Part shown: positions 1 to 7,408 of the stretch, piece by piece
How the letters are laid out: every line of letters starts with the position of its first letter
Numbering within the stretch: the stretch's first letter is position 1
Assembly (NCBI RefSeq): GCF_036906915.1
Contig: NZ_JBAKHX010000099.1
Coordinates: forward strand, 1 to 24,705
Direction of reading: 5' to 3'
Source: Phytohabitans sp036906915
GTDB lineage: Bacteria > Actinomycetota > Actinomycetes > Mycobacteriales > Micromonosporaceae
DNA: 24,705 nucleotides
Notes under the pieces: generated by a model
The model's database searches: none
What the model was told of the DNA's origin: nothing
Seen by the model: only the letters and a program-made list of their open reading frames with translations
Translations under genes and position numbers: made by a program

Positions 1-65
1 GGCGGGGCGCGGCGCGCGGCGCGGTGGGCGCGGGGGGCGGTGGGCGCGCGGCGCGGGGGCGGGCG
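1..65. other. G-rich low-complexity stretch after pepN
   Basis: These bases are almost pure G and C with strong strand bias toward G, and contain two copies of GCGGTGGGCGCG. They lie downstream of the pepN stop codon. No gene or clear hairpin is visible. Runs of G could fold as G-quadruplexes on this strand. The stretch could equally be a poorly resolved sequence end. Confidence 0.4.
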
Positions 66-2621
66 CTAGGTGGCTGACGCGTCGCGGAGGCGGGCGCGGA
101 GGGCGCGGACTATGCCGTCCTTGCCCTCGGCTACCAGGCGGCGCAGTGGTGCTGGGTGGCCCTCCTGGGTCAGCCACGCCTCGGTCGCCGCCACCGTCGC
201 CTCGCTGACCTGGTACGCCGGGTAGGCGAGCATCACGAACTCCTGCGCCGGCTCGCTGTCGCGCTTGGCCCAAACCGGACCGACCGCCTCGAAGTACGGC
301 TCGATGTACTGCGCGGTCAGCTGGGTCTGGGTCGGGTGCTGGAAGCCCTGTAGCAGCGCCCGGTGCTCCCAGTTCGGCAGGGCCGTGTCGCTGACCAGCC
401 GGCGCCACACCTCGGCCTTGCTGCCGGCCTCGGGCAGGAGAGCACGGGCGAACGTGGCCTCCCGCTCGCCGCTGGCGGTGCGGTCGGACGCCAGCTCGGC
501 CTCGATCTCATCCGGCCCCACGAAACCCTTGGCGGCCAGCGATTGCAGCACCGACCAGCGCAGCTCGGTGTCGATCGAGAGCCCGTCGGGGACGCCGGCG
601 CCGTCGAGCCAGCCGCGCAGCACCGCGAGGTCGGACTCCGAGCGGGCGGCGGACGAGTACGCGCGGGCCCAGGCGAGCTGGAAGCCGCTGCCCGGCTCGG
701 CGGCACCGAGAGAGGAGCGTGCCACGTCGGCGAGCGCGGCCCAGCCGGTGGGTGCCCATGCCGGGTCGGCGTAGAACGCCAGGGTGCTCGCGCCCTGCCG
801 GAGGGTGGCGGTGACGAGGTTGATGTCGCGCTCGGCGGGCAGCCCGGCGGTGACCAGGGCGACGTAGTCGCGGGCGGCGAGCTCGGCGTCGCGGACCATG
901 TCCCAGGCGGCGGCCCAGCACAGCGCCCGGGACAGCGACGACTCGAACCCGGCGATGTGCTGCACGACGTTCGCCATCGATCGCTCGTCGAGGCGCAGCT
1001 TGGCGTATGTGAGGTCGTCGTCGTTGAGCAGCAGCACGTCGGCGGCGCGAACACCGGTCAGCTGGGGCAGCGGGGTGCGCTCGCCGGTGACGTCGACCTC
1101 CAGCCGCTCACGCCGCACCAGCCGGTCACCGTCGATGTCGTAGAGGCCCACGCCGATGCGGTGCGTGCGCAGCACCGGGTACTCCGCGGGTGCCTCCTGA
1201 AGCACGGCGACCGCCTCGTACGTGCCGTCCGGGCCGATGGCTAGGTCGGGGCGCAGCGTGTTGACCTGTGCGGTCTCCAGCCACTGGGCGGCGAACTTGC
1301 GCAGCTCGCGGCCGGACGCCACCTCCAGCTCGGAGAGCAGGTCGTCGAAGGTGGCGTTGCCCCAGGCGTGCCGGGCGAAGTAGGAGCGCAGCCCGGCGAG
1401 GAACGGGTCGATGCCGACGTACGCCACGAGCTGCTTGAGCACGCTGGCGCCCTTGGCGTAGGTGATGCCGTCGAAGTTGACCTCGACGGCCTCCAGGTCG
1501 GGCATCTCGCAGTACACCGGGTGGGTGGAGGAGAGCTGGTCCTGCCGGTAGCCCCAGTTTTTGCGGACGGACAGGAACGTGGTCCAGGCGTCGGTGAACC
1601 GGGTGGCGTTGGTGTTGCACCAGTGGCTGGCCCACTCGGCGAACGACTCGTTGAGCCACAGGTCGTTCCACCAGCGCATGGTCACGAGGTTGCCGAACCA
1701 CATGTGCGCCAGCTCGTGCAGGATCGTGTTGGCCCGCTGCTCGTACTCGAAGTCGGTGACCTGCGAGCGGAAGATGTAGTGCGCCTCGGCGTGGGTGACG
1801 CAGCCGAAGTTTTCCATCGCGCCGGCGTTGAAATCGGGCACCCACAGCTGGTCGTACTTGGGCAGCGGGTATCGCACGCCGAACTGCTCGTGGAAGAAGT
1901 CGAAGCCCTGCTTGGTGACGGTGAGGATGTCGTCGGCGTCGAGGTAGCGAGCCATGGAGGCGCGGCAGTAGACGCCGAGGTCGATGCCGTCGTGGCTGTC
2001 GCGCACCTCGTGGTACGGCCCGGCGCACAGCGCGGTGATGTAGGTGCTCATCCGCACGGACTGCCCGAAGTGGACGATCTTGAGATCGTTGTCGGGGATG
2101 TCGTCGACGCGAATGACCGGGGAGTTCGAGACGACGGCCCAGTGCGCCGGCACGGTCGCGTGCCAGATGTAAACGCTCTTGAGGTCGGGCTGGTCGAAGC
2201 AGGCGTACACCCGCTGCGCGTCGGCCGTCTCGAACTGGCTGTAGAGGTACACCTCCTTGTCGACGGGGTCGACGCTGCGGTGCAGCCCCTGGCCGCTCGC
2301 CGAATAGGAGAAGTCGGCGTCGACGACGAGGGTGTTGTCGGCGGCGAGGGCGGTGAGCGTGAGCCCGCGCTCGGCGGACCACTCGGAGATGTCGACCGGG
2401 GCGCCGTTGAGCGTCGCGGAGCGCACGGACTGCGCGGCGACCTCGATGAACGTGCTGGCCCCGGGCTCGGATGATCGGAAAGTCACCGCTGTGGTGGAGC
2501 GGAACGTCTGACTGCCGGAGATCGCCCCTGACAGATCAAGGGTGATGTCGTATCCGGTCACGTCGAGCAGGCGGGCGCGTTCGGCCGCCTCGACCTGGGT
2601 CAGGTTGCGTACTCCGGCCAC
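66..2621 (-). CDS. pepN: Aminopeptidase N (M1 family zinc metallopeptidase)
   Basis: Cytosolic zinc exopeptidase that removes N-terminal residues from peptides during peptide turnover. From the GTG at 2621 the protein is 851 aa, close to the roughly 850-860 aa of Streptomyces PepN. The M1 exopeptidase motif GAMEN is at about 267-271. The zinc site HELAH is at 302-306, with the third ligand Glu at about 325 in the segment WLNESFAEW, giving the HEXXH-X18-E spacing. The C-terminal part is the helical ERAP1-like domain. I chose the GTG because GGAG lies 8 bases upstream and the N-terminus GVRNLTQVEAAERARLL fits the family. The ATG at 2642 (7 residues longer) is also possible. The open frame continues upstream to 3047, but that part overlaps the divergent dsbA-like gene and looks spurious. 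Function is secure from motifs; the start is less so. Confidence 0.95.
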   Translation of the reverse strand: MAGVRNLTQVEAAERARLLDVTGYDITLDLSGAISGSQTFRSTTAVTFRSSEPGASTFIEVAAQSVRSATLNGAPVDISEWSAERGLTLTALAADNTLVVDADFSYSASGQGLHRSVDPVDKEVYLYSQFETADAQRVYACFDQPDLKSVYIWHATVPAHWAVVSNSPVIRVDDIPDNDLKIVHFGQSVRMSTYITALCAGPYHEVRDSHDGIDLGVYCRASMARYLDADDILTVTKQGFDFFHEQFGVRYPLPKYDQLWVPDFNAGAMENFGCVTHAEAHYIFRSQVTDFEYEQRANTILHELAHMWFGNLVTMRWWNDLWLNESFAEWASHWCNTNATRFTDAWTTFLSVRKNWGYRQDQLSSTHPVYCEMPDLEAVEVNFDGITYAKGASVLKQLVAYVGIDPFLAGLRSYFARHAWGNATFDDLLSELEVASGRELRKFAAQWLETAQVNTLRPDLAIGPDGTYEAVAVLQEAPAEYPVLRTHRIGVGLYDIDGDRLVRRERLEVDVTGERTPLPQLTGVRAADVLLLNDDDLTYAKLRLDERSMANVVQHIAGFESSLSRALCWAAAWDMVRDAELAARDYVALVTAGLPAERDINLVTATLRQGASTLAFYADPAWAPTGWAALADVARSSLGAAEPGSGFQLAWARAYSSAARSESDLAVLRGWLDGAGVPDGLSIDTELRWSVLQSLAAKGFVGPDEIEAELASDRTASGEREATFARALLPEAGSKAEVWRRLVSDTALPNWEHRALLQGFQHPTQTQLTAQYIEPYFEAVGPVWAKRDSEPAQEFVMLAYPAYQVSEATVAATEAWLTQEGHPAPLRRLVAEGKDGIVRALRARLRDASAT

Positions 2622-2769
2622 TGTGGGATCTCCATCCAGCATTTCCGCCGGCCGTTCCCGTCGACGGCCCTCCTCAGAGTCTTCCATGTCAAGCTCGAAA
2701 AACCGGGGGTGGCCCAGGTCACCGTCGTATCGCGATGCCGGAGCGCGGTGGGCGGAGCAGGATTGACAC

Positions 2770-3396
2770 ATGGTTGAACGTTCATCGGTAGATATGTGGT
2801 TCGATCCCATCTGCCCGTGGGCCTGGCTCACGTCCCGCTGGCTGCTCGAAGTCGAGCGAGTCCGCCCCATCGACGTCAACTTCCACGTGATGAGTCTTTC
2901 GGTGCTCAACGAGGGCCGTGACCTGCCGGAGAAGTACCACGATCTGATGAAAACCGGCTGGGCGCCGGTGCGGATCTGCGTCGCGGCCGAGCAGAAGTAC
3001 GGTCCCCAGGTGCTGCGCCCGCTGTACACGGCTCTGGGCACCCGCATCCATCCGCGCGGCGAGGAGCGCGGGCCGGAGCTCTACCGGGCGGCGCTCGCCG
3101 ACGCCGGCCTCGACACGGCGCTCGCCGAGGCCGGCAACTCGACCGAGTTCGACGACGCGCTGCGCGCCAGCCACGACGCCGGCATGAAGCCGGTGGGCAT
3201 GGACGTCGGTACGCCGGTGATCCACGCGCCCGGCCCGGTCGACGGCCAGAAGATCGCCTTCTTCGGCCCGGTTGTCACGCCGGCGCCCAAGGGTGAGGCG
3301 GCCGGACGGCTGTGGGACGGCGTGCTGCTGGTCGCCGGCACGCCTGGTTTCTACGAGATCAAGCGGACTCGCGACGAGCGTCCGGTATTCGACTGA
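2770..3396 (+). CDS. DsbA-fold oxidoreductase, Rv2466c-like (mycothiol-dependent nitroreductase family)
   Basis: 208-aa thioredoxin-fold protein without signal peptide, so cytosolic. It resembles Mycobacterium Rv2466c along its whole length, with shared segments such as WFDP-CPW, VNFHVMSL, LNE-RDLPE, VGTPVIH, FFGPV and the C-terminal E-KRTR. Rv2466c is known to use mycothiol to reduce nitro compounds and is linked to oxidative-stress defence. Here the active site is Cys15-Pro-Trp-Ala18: the resolving cysteine of the CPWC motif is replaced by alanine, so chemistry would have to be monothiol, with mycothiol acting as the second thiol, or redox-silent. AGGA lies 7 bases before the ATG. The gene is divergent from pepN with about 150 bases between starts. 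I saw no clear SigH-type promoter. Confidence 0.88.
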   Translation: MVERSSVDMWFDPICPWAWLTSRWLLEVERVRPIDVNFHVMSLSVLNEGRDLPEKYHDLMKTGWAPVRICVAAEQKYGPQVLRPLYTALGTRIHPRGEERGPELYRAALADAGLDTALAEAGNSTEFDDALRASHDAGMKPVGMDVGTPVIHAPGPVDGQKIAFFGPVVTPAPKGEAAGRLWDGVLLVAGTPGFYEIKRTRDERPVFD

Positions 3397-3488
3397 CCGG
3401 TCGCGTGACGGCCTGCCGACACTCTCGTTGCGCAGGGTGGAGGCCCCGGCCACGCTGGGGCTGAAACCTCACGCGGGGAGGCAAGGCC

Positions 3489-3683
3489 ATGCCCATTTTC
3501 GAAGACGAGCCGGACCGGGAAGACGCCGACGCGAGCGTCTACTGGTCCGTGGATGACTGCCGCTGGGAGAGCGTCGAGCCGGCCCTGCCAGACGACCTCG
3601 TCGACCTGCTCGCGCCGCCCATTGTGGTGGGCGCTGTGCTTGTTGGCGCTCGCTCCGCGAGCGCGGGCCCCGCAGCCTCGTAG
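3489..3683 (+). CDS. Possible small acidic protein, 64 aa
   Basis: Not recognised. The N-terminus is strongly acidic (FEDEPDREDADAS), followed by YWSVDDCRWE, a leucine-rich stretch, and a hydrophobic patch PPIVVGAVLVGA that could touch or span a membrane. A good Shine-Dalgarno GGGAGG lies 7 bases before the ATG, which is the main reason to list it. The last dozen codons run through a perfect hairpin (3646-3664) and read LVGARSASAG, resembling the LVGAR start of the repeat-borne frames near 7.4 kb, so the true C-terminus may have been altered by a repeat fragment. It sits between the dsbA-like gene and the DUF1015 gene, all on the same strand. It may be a chance frame in GC-rich DNA. Confidence 0.45.
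   Translation: MPIFEDEPDREDADASVYWSVDDCRWESVEPALPDDLVDLLAPPIVVGAVLVGARSASAGPAAS
3646..3664. repeat. Perfect 8-bp hairpin, possible fragment of the start-codon repeat
   Basis: GCGCTCGC and GCGAGCGC form an 8-bp perfect stem around a TCC loop. The surrounding bases TTGGCGCTCGC-TCCGC-GCGGG resemble the left end of the 245-bp repeats. It may act as a terminator for the small frame that contains it, but there is no T-tract. Confidence 0.5.
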
Positions 3684-3799
3684 GCGCCGTCCTCCCTCGC
3701 GCCGCGCACCGACTTCGTCGGCGCGCCGCTGAGTCCAGACGCCGCCGCTCCAGGGCCGCGCTGACCTAGGGTGTCGGCGGTCACACCGACCAGCGACGG

Positions 3800-3805
3800 T
3801 ACCGT
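3800..3805 (+). promoter_or_regulatory. Probable -10 box TACCGT for the DUF1015 gene
   Basis: TACCGT fits the actinobacterial -10 form TAnnnT and ends 8 bases before the ATG at 3814, which would give a leaderless or nearly leaderless transcript. No Shine-Dalgarno is present before this ATG. No clear -35 box is visible. Confidence 0.4.
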
Positions 3806-3813
3806 CACGCAGT

Positions 3814-5010
3814 ATGACGATCGTGCATCCGATCGCCCGGGCCTGGATCACCACCGGCGGCACCGGCGCGCAAAACTACGACGAGTTCGCCGATGAAGCC
3901 GAGATCACCGCGATCATCGCCGACAACCCGCACAGTGCCCTGGCCGTCGAGATGCCGCACCGGGCACCGGAGAGCATCGGCCGGTCCTTCCGCGACTGCC
4001 TGCCCGACGCGGTCCGCCGGCTGATCGAGGCGAAGGCCGACGGCAGCTACACCCCTGCCGAGCAGGTCGTCGTGCTCTACCGGATCAGCGCGCCGGGCGA
4101 AGAGCCGGCGTACGGCTTCTTCGCCATGGTCGACACCGAGCAGATCTCGACCAGCGCCGACGAGCCCGGCTTGGTGATCCGCAACGAAGACGTCTTCATC
4201 GAGAAGGTCCGGGAGCGGGTGGCGCTCGCCGAGGCGACCGGGCACCTGCTCTCACCGGTACTGCTGCTGCAGACCGGCTCGGGCGACGCGCTGCACGCGG
4301 CCCTGGAGTCGGCGGCGGAGCAGGCCGGCGCGCCGGCCGCGACCGACCTCGACCAGGCCGGTCGCACGCACGCGATCTGGCTGGTCGGCCCGGGCCGGGT
4401 GCAAGACGAGCTGTGCGCCCTCGCCAGCGGCGGCGAGCTGGTGGTCGCGGACGGCAACCACCGGAGCCTGGCCGCGCAGACGGGCGGCCTGCCCCGCTTC
4501 CTCGCGGTGGTCACCACGCCCGACTCGGTCACGATCCAGCCCTACAACCGGCTGGTCAGCGAGCTGACCGTGCCGCTGCCAGAGCTGCTCGACCGGCTCC
4601 GTGCCGCGGGCGCGGAGGTCCGCGCCGTGCCGGCCCCGCCGTCGGTCCCGGCCGCCGGCGGCACGATTCACCTGTACGCCGGTGGCGAGGCGCACGCGGT
4701 CGCGCTGCCGCCAACCCCCGGTGCGGCCGCCGTCGACAACCTCGATCACGCGCTGGTGGAGCGGGTGCTGCTGCGCGACGCGCTGGGGCTCGACCCGGGC
4801 GACAAGCGGATCACGTACGTGGGCGGCGACTACCCGGCCGAGTGGCTTGCGGGCGAGGTCGACACCGGCCATGCCGAGCTGGCGGTGCTCGTCGCGCCGG
4901 TGACCGTCGACGACTTCGTATCGGTCAACCTGGCCCGCCTCAAGCTGCCGCGTAAGAGCACGTGGTTCACGCCGAAGGCCCGCGGCGGCCTGGTGCTGGC
5001 CCAGCTTTGA
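3814..5010 (+). CDS. DUF1015 family protein
   Basis: 398-aa cytosolic protein of a widespread family with no settled function. Family marks are ADGNHR at about 212-217 (ADGHHR in most members), IQPYNRLV at 241-248 (the usual LPxHRLV-like segment), and the C-terminal LPRKSTWFTPKARGGLVL, which matches the conserved PxKSTxFxPK ending. Some relatives of this fold are ParB/sulfiredoxin-like proteins that bind nucleotides, but I cannot extend an activity to this protein. The His in the ADGxHR motif is preceded by Asn instead of the usual His. No Shine-Dalgarno precedes the ATG; a TACCGT box 8 bases upstream suggests a leaderless message. rpiB follows 20 bases downstream, probably on the same transcript. 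Confidence 0.85.
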   Translation: MTIVHPIARAWITTGGTGAQNYDEFADEAEITAIIADNPHSALAVEMPHRAPESIGRSFRDCLPDAVRRLIEAKADGSYTPAEQVVVLYRISAPGEEPAYGFFAMVDTEQISTSADEPGLVIRNEDVFIEKVRERVALAEATGHLLSPVLLLQTGSGDALHAALESAAEQAGAPAATDLDQAGRTHAIWLVGPGRVQDELCALASGGELVVADGNHRSLAAQTGGLPRFLAVVTTPDSVTIQPYNRLVSELTVPLPELLDRLRAAGAEVRAVPAPPSVPAAGGTIHLYAGGEAHAVALPPTPGAAAVDNLDHALVERVLLRDALGLDPGDKRITYVGGDYPAEWLAGEVDTGHAELAVLVAPVTVDDFVSVNLARLKLPRKSTWFTPKARGGLVLAQL

Positions 5011-5030
5011 TCGCCTGACAGACTGCCCTC

Positions 5031-5498
5031 ATGCGCGTCTACCTGGGAGCCGACCACGCCGGCTACGAGCTGAAGGTGCACCTGGTCAACTACTTGGCCA
5101 AGCAGGGCTACGAGGTGGTTGACGTCGGGCCCCGCGAGTTCGATCCCGACGACGACTACCCGGCGTTCTGCCTGCACGCGGGCGCCGGTGTGGTCGGTGA
5201 CCCGGGCAGCCTGGGCGTGGTGATCGGCGGCTCCGGCAACGGTGAGCAGATCGCCGCCAACAAGGTGGCCGGCGTCCGGGCCGCGCTGGCGTGGAACCCG
5301 GAGGTCGCCCAGCTCGCCCGAGAGCACAACGACGCCAACGTGGTGGCGATCGGCGCCCGCCAGCACACGATCGACGAGGCGACCGCGATGGTCGAGGCGT
5401 TTCTGACCACCGAATTCTCCGGCAACGAGCGGCACGCCCGGCGGATCGCGCAGGTGGGCGACTACGAAAAGACCGGGGAGCTCCCCCCGCTGCCGTAG
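5031..5498 (+). CDS. rpiB: Ribose-5-phosphate isomerase B
   Basis: 155-aa cytosolic enzyme of the pentose phosphate pathway that interconverts ribose 5-phosphate and ribulose 5-phosphate. The N-terminal GADHAGYELK (6-15) is the RpiB signature. GGSGNGEQIAANK (66-78) is the actinobacterial form of the anion-hole loop, in which Glu72 corresponds to the catalytic base Glu75 of the M. tuberculosis enzyme, instead of the cysteine of the E. coli type. His99 in REHNDAN and Arg110 in IGAR fit the other substrate contacts. Length is normal. It lies 20 bases after the DUF1015 gene and its stop is one base from the stop of the convergent 97-aa gene. No Shine-Dalgarno is visible; AGACTGCCCTCATG closely resembles the leaderless start of the LacI gene at 18272. 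Confidence 0.95.
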   Translation: MRVYLGADHAGYELKVHLVNYLAKQGYEVVDVGPREFDPDDDYPAFCLHAGAGVVGDPGSLGVVIGGSGNGEQIAANKVAGVRAALAWNPEVAQLAREHNDANVVAIGARQHTIDEATAMVEAFLTTEFSGNERHARRIAQVGDYEKTGELPPLP

Positions 5499-5499
5499 C

Positions 5500-5793
5500 T
5501 CAGCGCGGCGGCACCCAGTTACGCCGGACGATCACCAGCCGCTCCTCGGCCTCGGCCAGGTCGGCGTCGGTGGGGCGGGCGGCGTCTCGGGCCCGCATCG
5601 CGGCGCTCGTACCGACCTGCGACGAGCCGGATCCGACCAGGCCCCGCAGCCCGCGCTCGGCTTCCCGATCCTCGGGCCCGACGCGGGCGGGCGGGGCCGG
5701 CGGGCTTTCCGGCTCAGCGATCTCCGCGGTCGTGGCGGTCGGCACGCCCGCGCTGTCTCGCCGCAACCGCCTGCGCCGCCGCTCACCCTCCAT
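5500..5793 (-). CDS. Conserved hypothetical protein, 97 aa
   Basis: Function unknown. The N-terminus is arginine-rich (EGERRRRRLRRD), the middle is proline- and glutamate-rich and probably disordered, and the C-terminal half (GLVGSGSSQVGTSAAMRARD, then DLAEAEERLVIVRRNWVPP) looks like a short conserved helical unit. I believe similar proteins occur in Micromonospora relatives, but that is memory, not a search. It starts 21 bases after the Eis-like gene on the same strand. TACGGT 6 bases before its ATG suggests its own leaderless transcript as well. Its 3' end is one base from the rpiB stop. Confidence 0.7.
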   Translation of the reverse strand: MEGERRRRRLRRDSAGVPTATTAEIAEPESPPAPPARVGPEDREAERGLRGLVGSGSSQVGTSAAMRARDAARPTDADLAEAEERLVIVRRNWVPPR

Positions 5794-5799
5794 CCTGCG

Positions 5800-5805
5800 A
5801 CCGTA
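5800..5805 (-). promoter_or_regulatory. Probable -10 box TACGGT for the 97-aa gene
   Basis: Read on the minus strand, TACGGT is followed by six bases and then the ATG at 5793, the spacing expected for a leaderless message. There is no good Shine-Dalgarno at normal distance. Confidence 0.4.
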
Positions 5806-5814
5806 CCAACTCCG

Positions 5815-7038
5815 CTAAAAAACCTCGGGGCTCGCCGGTGCGCGGTGCCATCCGAAGGCCAGGCTCGCGGGCGCCAGTGCGCCCGCCGTCAGCTCGCGGA
5901 TGTGGCCGGCTGCCGCCAGGGCGGACAGGGTCGTGCCGCCCAGGTACGCGGCTCCCAGGTCGCGGACGTCGCAGGCCAGGTCGGCAGGGTCTTCGCTGCG
6001 GGTACAGGACGCGGGGCGGTCCGGGGCGGCGGTGAGGCGCCAGCGGCCGGCGTTCTCCGGCAGCAGCTCGTCGGTCACCTCGAAGACCACGTCAACCGGT
6101 GCCACATACCGCCGGGCGGCCAGCGCCCCGCTCACGTCGATCACGCGCACCCACAGGCTGTCGGTGAACCGCGCGTTGAGCCGGCGCGGGTCGCTGGCCA
6201 GGTGCAGCAGCGGCTCGTCGACCGCCGCGAAGCCGAAGTTCACCGTCCGGGTCAGGTCGATGCCGAACAGGAAGCGCCAAAGCGCCAGGTACGCGTCCAG
6301 GTTGGCGGCGGCCACCTCGCGCACCATGACCTCGCCGTTCGGGTTGCTGCCACCGGTCCACGAGCCGCGGGTGCGCCACAACGCGTATCCGTCGACCCCG
6401 CCGATGCCCTCGTGCACCACCGCGCGCAGCTCAGTGTTGCCTGCCCGATGCCAGGCCGAGTCGCCAAGCACGTACGCCCAGGTCGCCTCCGGACGGCTGG
6501 ACCAGCCGGGCCGTTCGGCGCGCACCTGGTCGTACACCTTGGCCAGCTCTGGTTGCAGCGCGGCCGGCGTGCCGGCGCGGAGCCTGGCCGGCGAGGTGGC
6601 CGCCGGCAGCCGGAGCTCAGTGGACTCGACGGCCAGCTCCAGCCGGTACGCCGCCTGCCCGTAGCCGAAGCGCCCGTAGATGCGGCTCTCGCTGGCCCAC
6701 AGCACCGCGATCGGCTCGGACACGTCGCGCAGCTGCTGGCGCATCATCCGGTTGAGCAGGCCGCGGCGCCGGTGCGTCGGCGCGACCCCGACCATCGTGA
6801 CGTGCGCGGCGGGCACCACGTTTCCGGGGACCGCCAGGTCGCGGGTGAAGGCGGCGGCGTGGCCGACGATCGTGTCGCCGTCGGTGGTGACCAGCGCGCG
6901 CTCCGGTTCCCAGATGGCGCGGTCGAGGTCGCTGGCCTCCTGGTCCATGGTGCTGTGGAACGCGGAGAAGAGCAGGGTCGAGATCGTGTTCCAGTCGTCG
7001 GGAGTGCCGACGCGGATCGGCAGTTCAATCTCGGTCAT
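5815..7038 (-). CDS. eis: GNAT-family acetyltransferase, Eis-like
   Basis: 407-aa cytosolic protein with the layout of M. tuberculosis Eis: N-terminal GNAT domain, second GNAT-like domain, C-terminal sterol-carrier-like domain. Eis proteins acetylate amines using acetyl-CoA, including multiple positions on aminoglycosides. The acetyl-CoA loop is VAPTHRRRGLL at 85-95. SRIYGRFGYG carries Tyr126, matching the Eis general acid, and the chain ends in Phe407, matching the Eis C-terminal Phe whose carboxylate acts as base. Substrate here is not known. The ATG at 7038 is supplied by the upstream repeat unit, which also gives GGGAGG six bases before it; the protein starting MTEIELPIRV is the natural length. 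The downstream 97-aa gene is 21 bases away. Confidence 0.88.
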   Translation of the reverse strand: MTEIELPIRVGTPDDWNTISTLLFSAFHSTMDQEASDLDRAIWEPERALVTTDGDTIVGHAAAFTRDLAVPGNVVPAAHVTMVGVAPTHRRRGLLNRMMRQQLRDVSEPIAVLWASESRIYGRFGYGQAAYRLELAVESTELRLPAATSPARLRAGTPAALQPELAKVYDQVRAERPGWSSRPEATWAYVLGDSAWHRAGNTELRAVVHEGIGGVDGYALWRTRGSWTGGSNPNGEVMVREVAAANLDAYLALWRFLFGIDLTRTVNFGFAAVDEPLLHLASDPRRLNARFTDSLWVRVIDVSGALAARRYVAPVDVVFEVTDELLPENAGRWRLTAAPDRPASCTRSEDPADLACDVRDLGAAYLGGTTLSALAAAGHIRELTAGALAPASLAFGWHRAPASPEVF

Positions 7039-7163
7039 GCGCCACCTCCCGCAGCCGCCACAAAGCGGAGGGAGCGCAGCGACTGGAGCGACTGGCGGCT
7101 ACAGGGAGGATTCCAGGCGCATGACCCGCGCGAGCGCAGGCGAGCGCCAGTTAGCAGGGTCAT
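7035..7163 (-). CDS. 42-codon frame carried by the short repeat unit
   Basis: The frame starts at the ATGACC junction between the two repeat units and ends at a TGA that overlaps the acetyltransferase start (ATGA). The peptide would read MTLLTGARLRSRGS, then CSRQSLQSLRS, then FVAAAGGGA. It is the shortened counterpart of the 82-codon frames in the long units. A Shine-Dalgarno GGGAGG lies before its start. It may be translated only to hand ribosomes to the next gene; a functional peptide is unproven, and open frames are common in such GC-rich DNA. Confidence 0.25.
   Translation of the reverse strand: MTLLTGARLRSRGSCAWNPPCSRQSLQSLRSLRFVAAAGGGA
7039..7163 (-). repeat. Start-codon repeat, short unit (125 bp)
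   Basis: Read on the minus strand, the unit begins at ATGACCCTGCTAACTGGCG, continues through GCTCGCGCGGGTCATGCGCC, and has one hairpin module with arms AGCCGCCA and TGGCGGCT around a loop containing repeated GTCGCT words. It ends GGGAGGTGGCGC directly before the acetyltransferase ATGACCGAG. It equals a long unit lacking 120 bp, that is one of the two hairpin modules. Confidence 0.85.
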
Positions 7164-7408
7164 GCGCCACCTCCCGCAGCCGCCACAAAGCGAAGGGAGC
7201 TGTGAGGGCGCGCCGCCCGCAGCCGCCTCAAAGCGGAGGGAGCGCAGCGACCGCAGCGACTGGCGGCTACAGGGCGGGTTTCGGCGCCCGAGCCGCCCGC
7301 GCGGAGGGCGGGCCAGGATTGCAGCGACCGCAGCGACTGGCGGCTACAGGGAGGCTTCGGGGCGCATGACCCGCGCGAGCGGAGGCGAGCGCCAACTAAC
7401 TCGGTCAT
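7160..7408 (-). CDS. 82-codon frame carried by long repeat copy 1
   Basis: It starts at ATGACCGAG (a start at 7453, 15 codons longer, is also open) and ends at TGA overlapping the ATGACC of the short unit. The peptide begins MTELVGARLRSRGS, contains CSRQSLRSL, WPALRAGGSGA and RLRAARPH, and ends FVAAAGGGA. About 70 percent of positions match the frame in the copy at 10949. Low-complexity, Arg/Ala/Ser-rich composition does not look like a folded protein. It may be a coupling leader or a chance frame. Confidence 0.25.
   Translation of the reverse strand: MTELVGARLRSRGSCAPKPPCSRQSLRSLQSWPALRAGGSGAETRPVAASRCGRCAPSALRRLRAARPHSSLRFVAAAGGGA
7164..7408 (-). repeat. Start-codon repeat, long unit (245 bp), copy 1
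   Basis: On the minus strand it begins with ATGACCGAGTTAGTTGGCG and ends with GGGAGGTGGCGC before the next ATGACC. Inside are two hairpin-forming modules, each with CCGCCAGTCGCTGCGGTCGC on the left arm and GGCGGCTGCGGG on the right. The copy at 10949-11193 on the other strand has the same length and is mostly identical by eye. The repeat cluster fills most of the 450 bases between the acetyltransferase and the membrane-protein gene. Confidence 0.85.

Noticed and set aside
1126..2382. A 418-codon minus-strand frame inside pepN
   Set aside because: Out of frame with the motif-bearing aminopeptidase and extremely Arg-rich; a GC-rich shadow.
2642..3047. Longer N-terminus for aminopeptidase N
   Set aside because: It would overlap the divergent DsbA-fold gene by 278 bases and adds about 140 residues not seen in the family.
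3443..3461. Terminator after the DsbA-fold gene (GCCCC/GGGGC)
   Set aside because: Only five base pairs with a 9-base loop; such pairs arise easily by chance in this composition.
3351..3863. A 170-codon minus-strand frame between the dsbA-like and DUF1015 genes
   Set aside because: It overlaps the ends of both flanking genes and the small frame with a ribosome site, has no family resemblance, and has shadow-like composition.
7039..7408. CRISPR-like array
   Set aside because: The repeated words are within imperfect hairpin modules of unequal spacing, there are no uniform spacers and no cas genes, and the same unit recurs at 10949.
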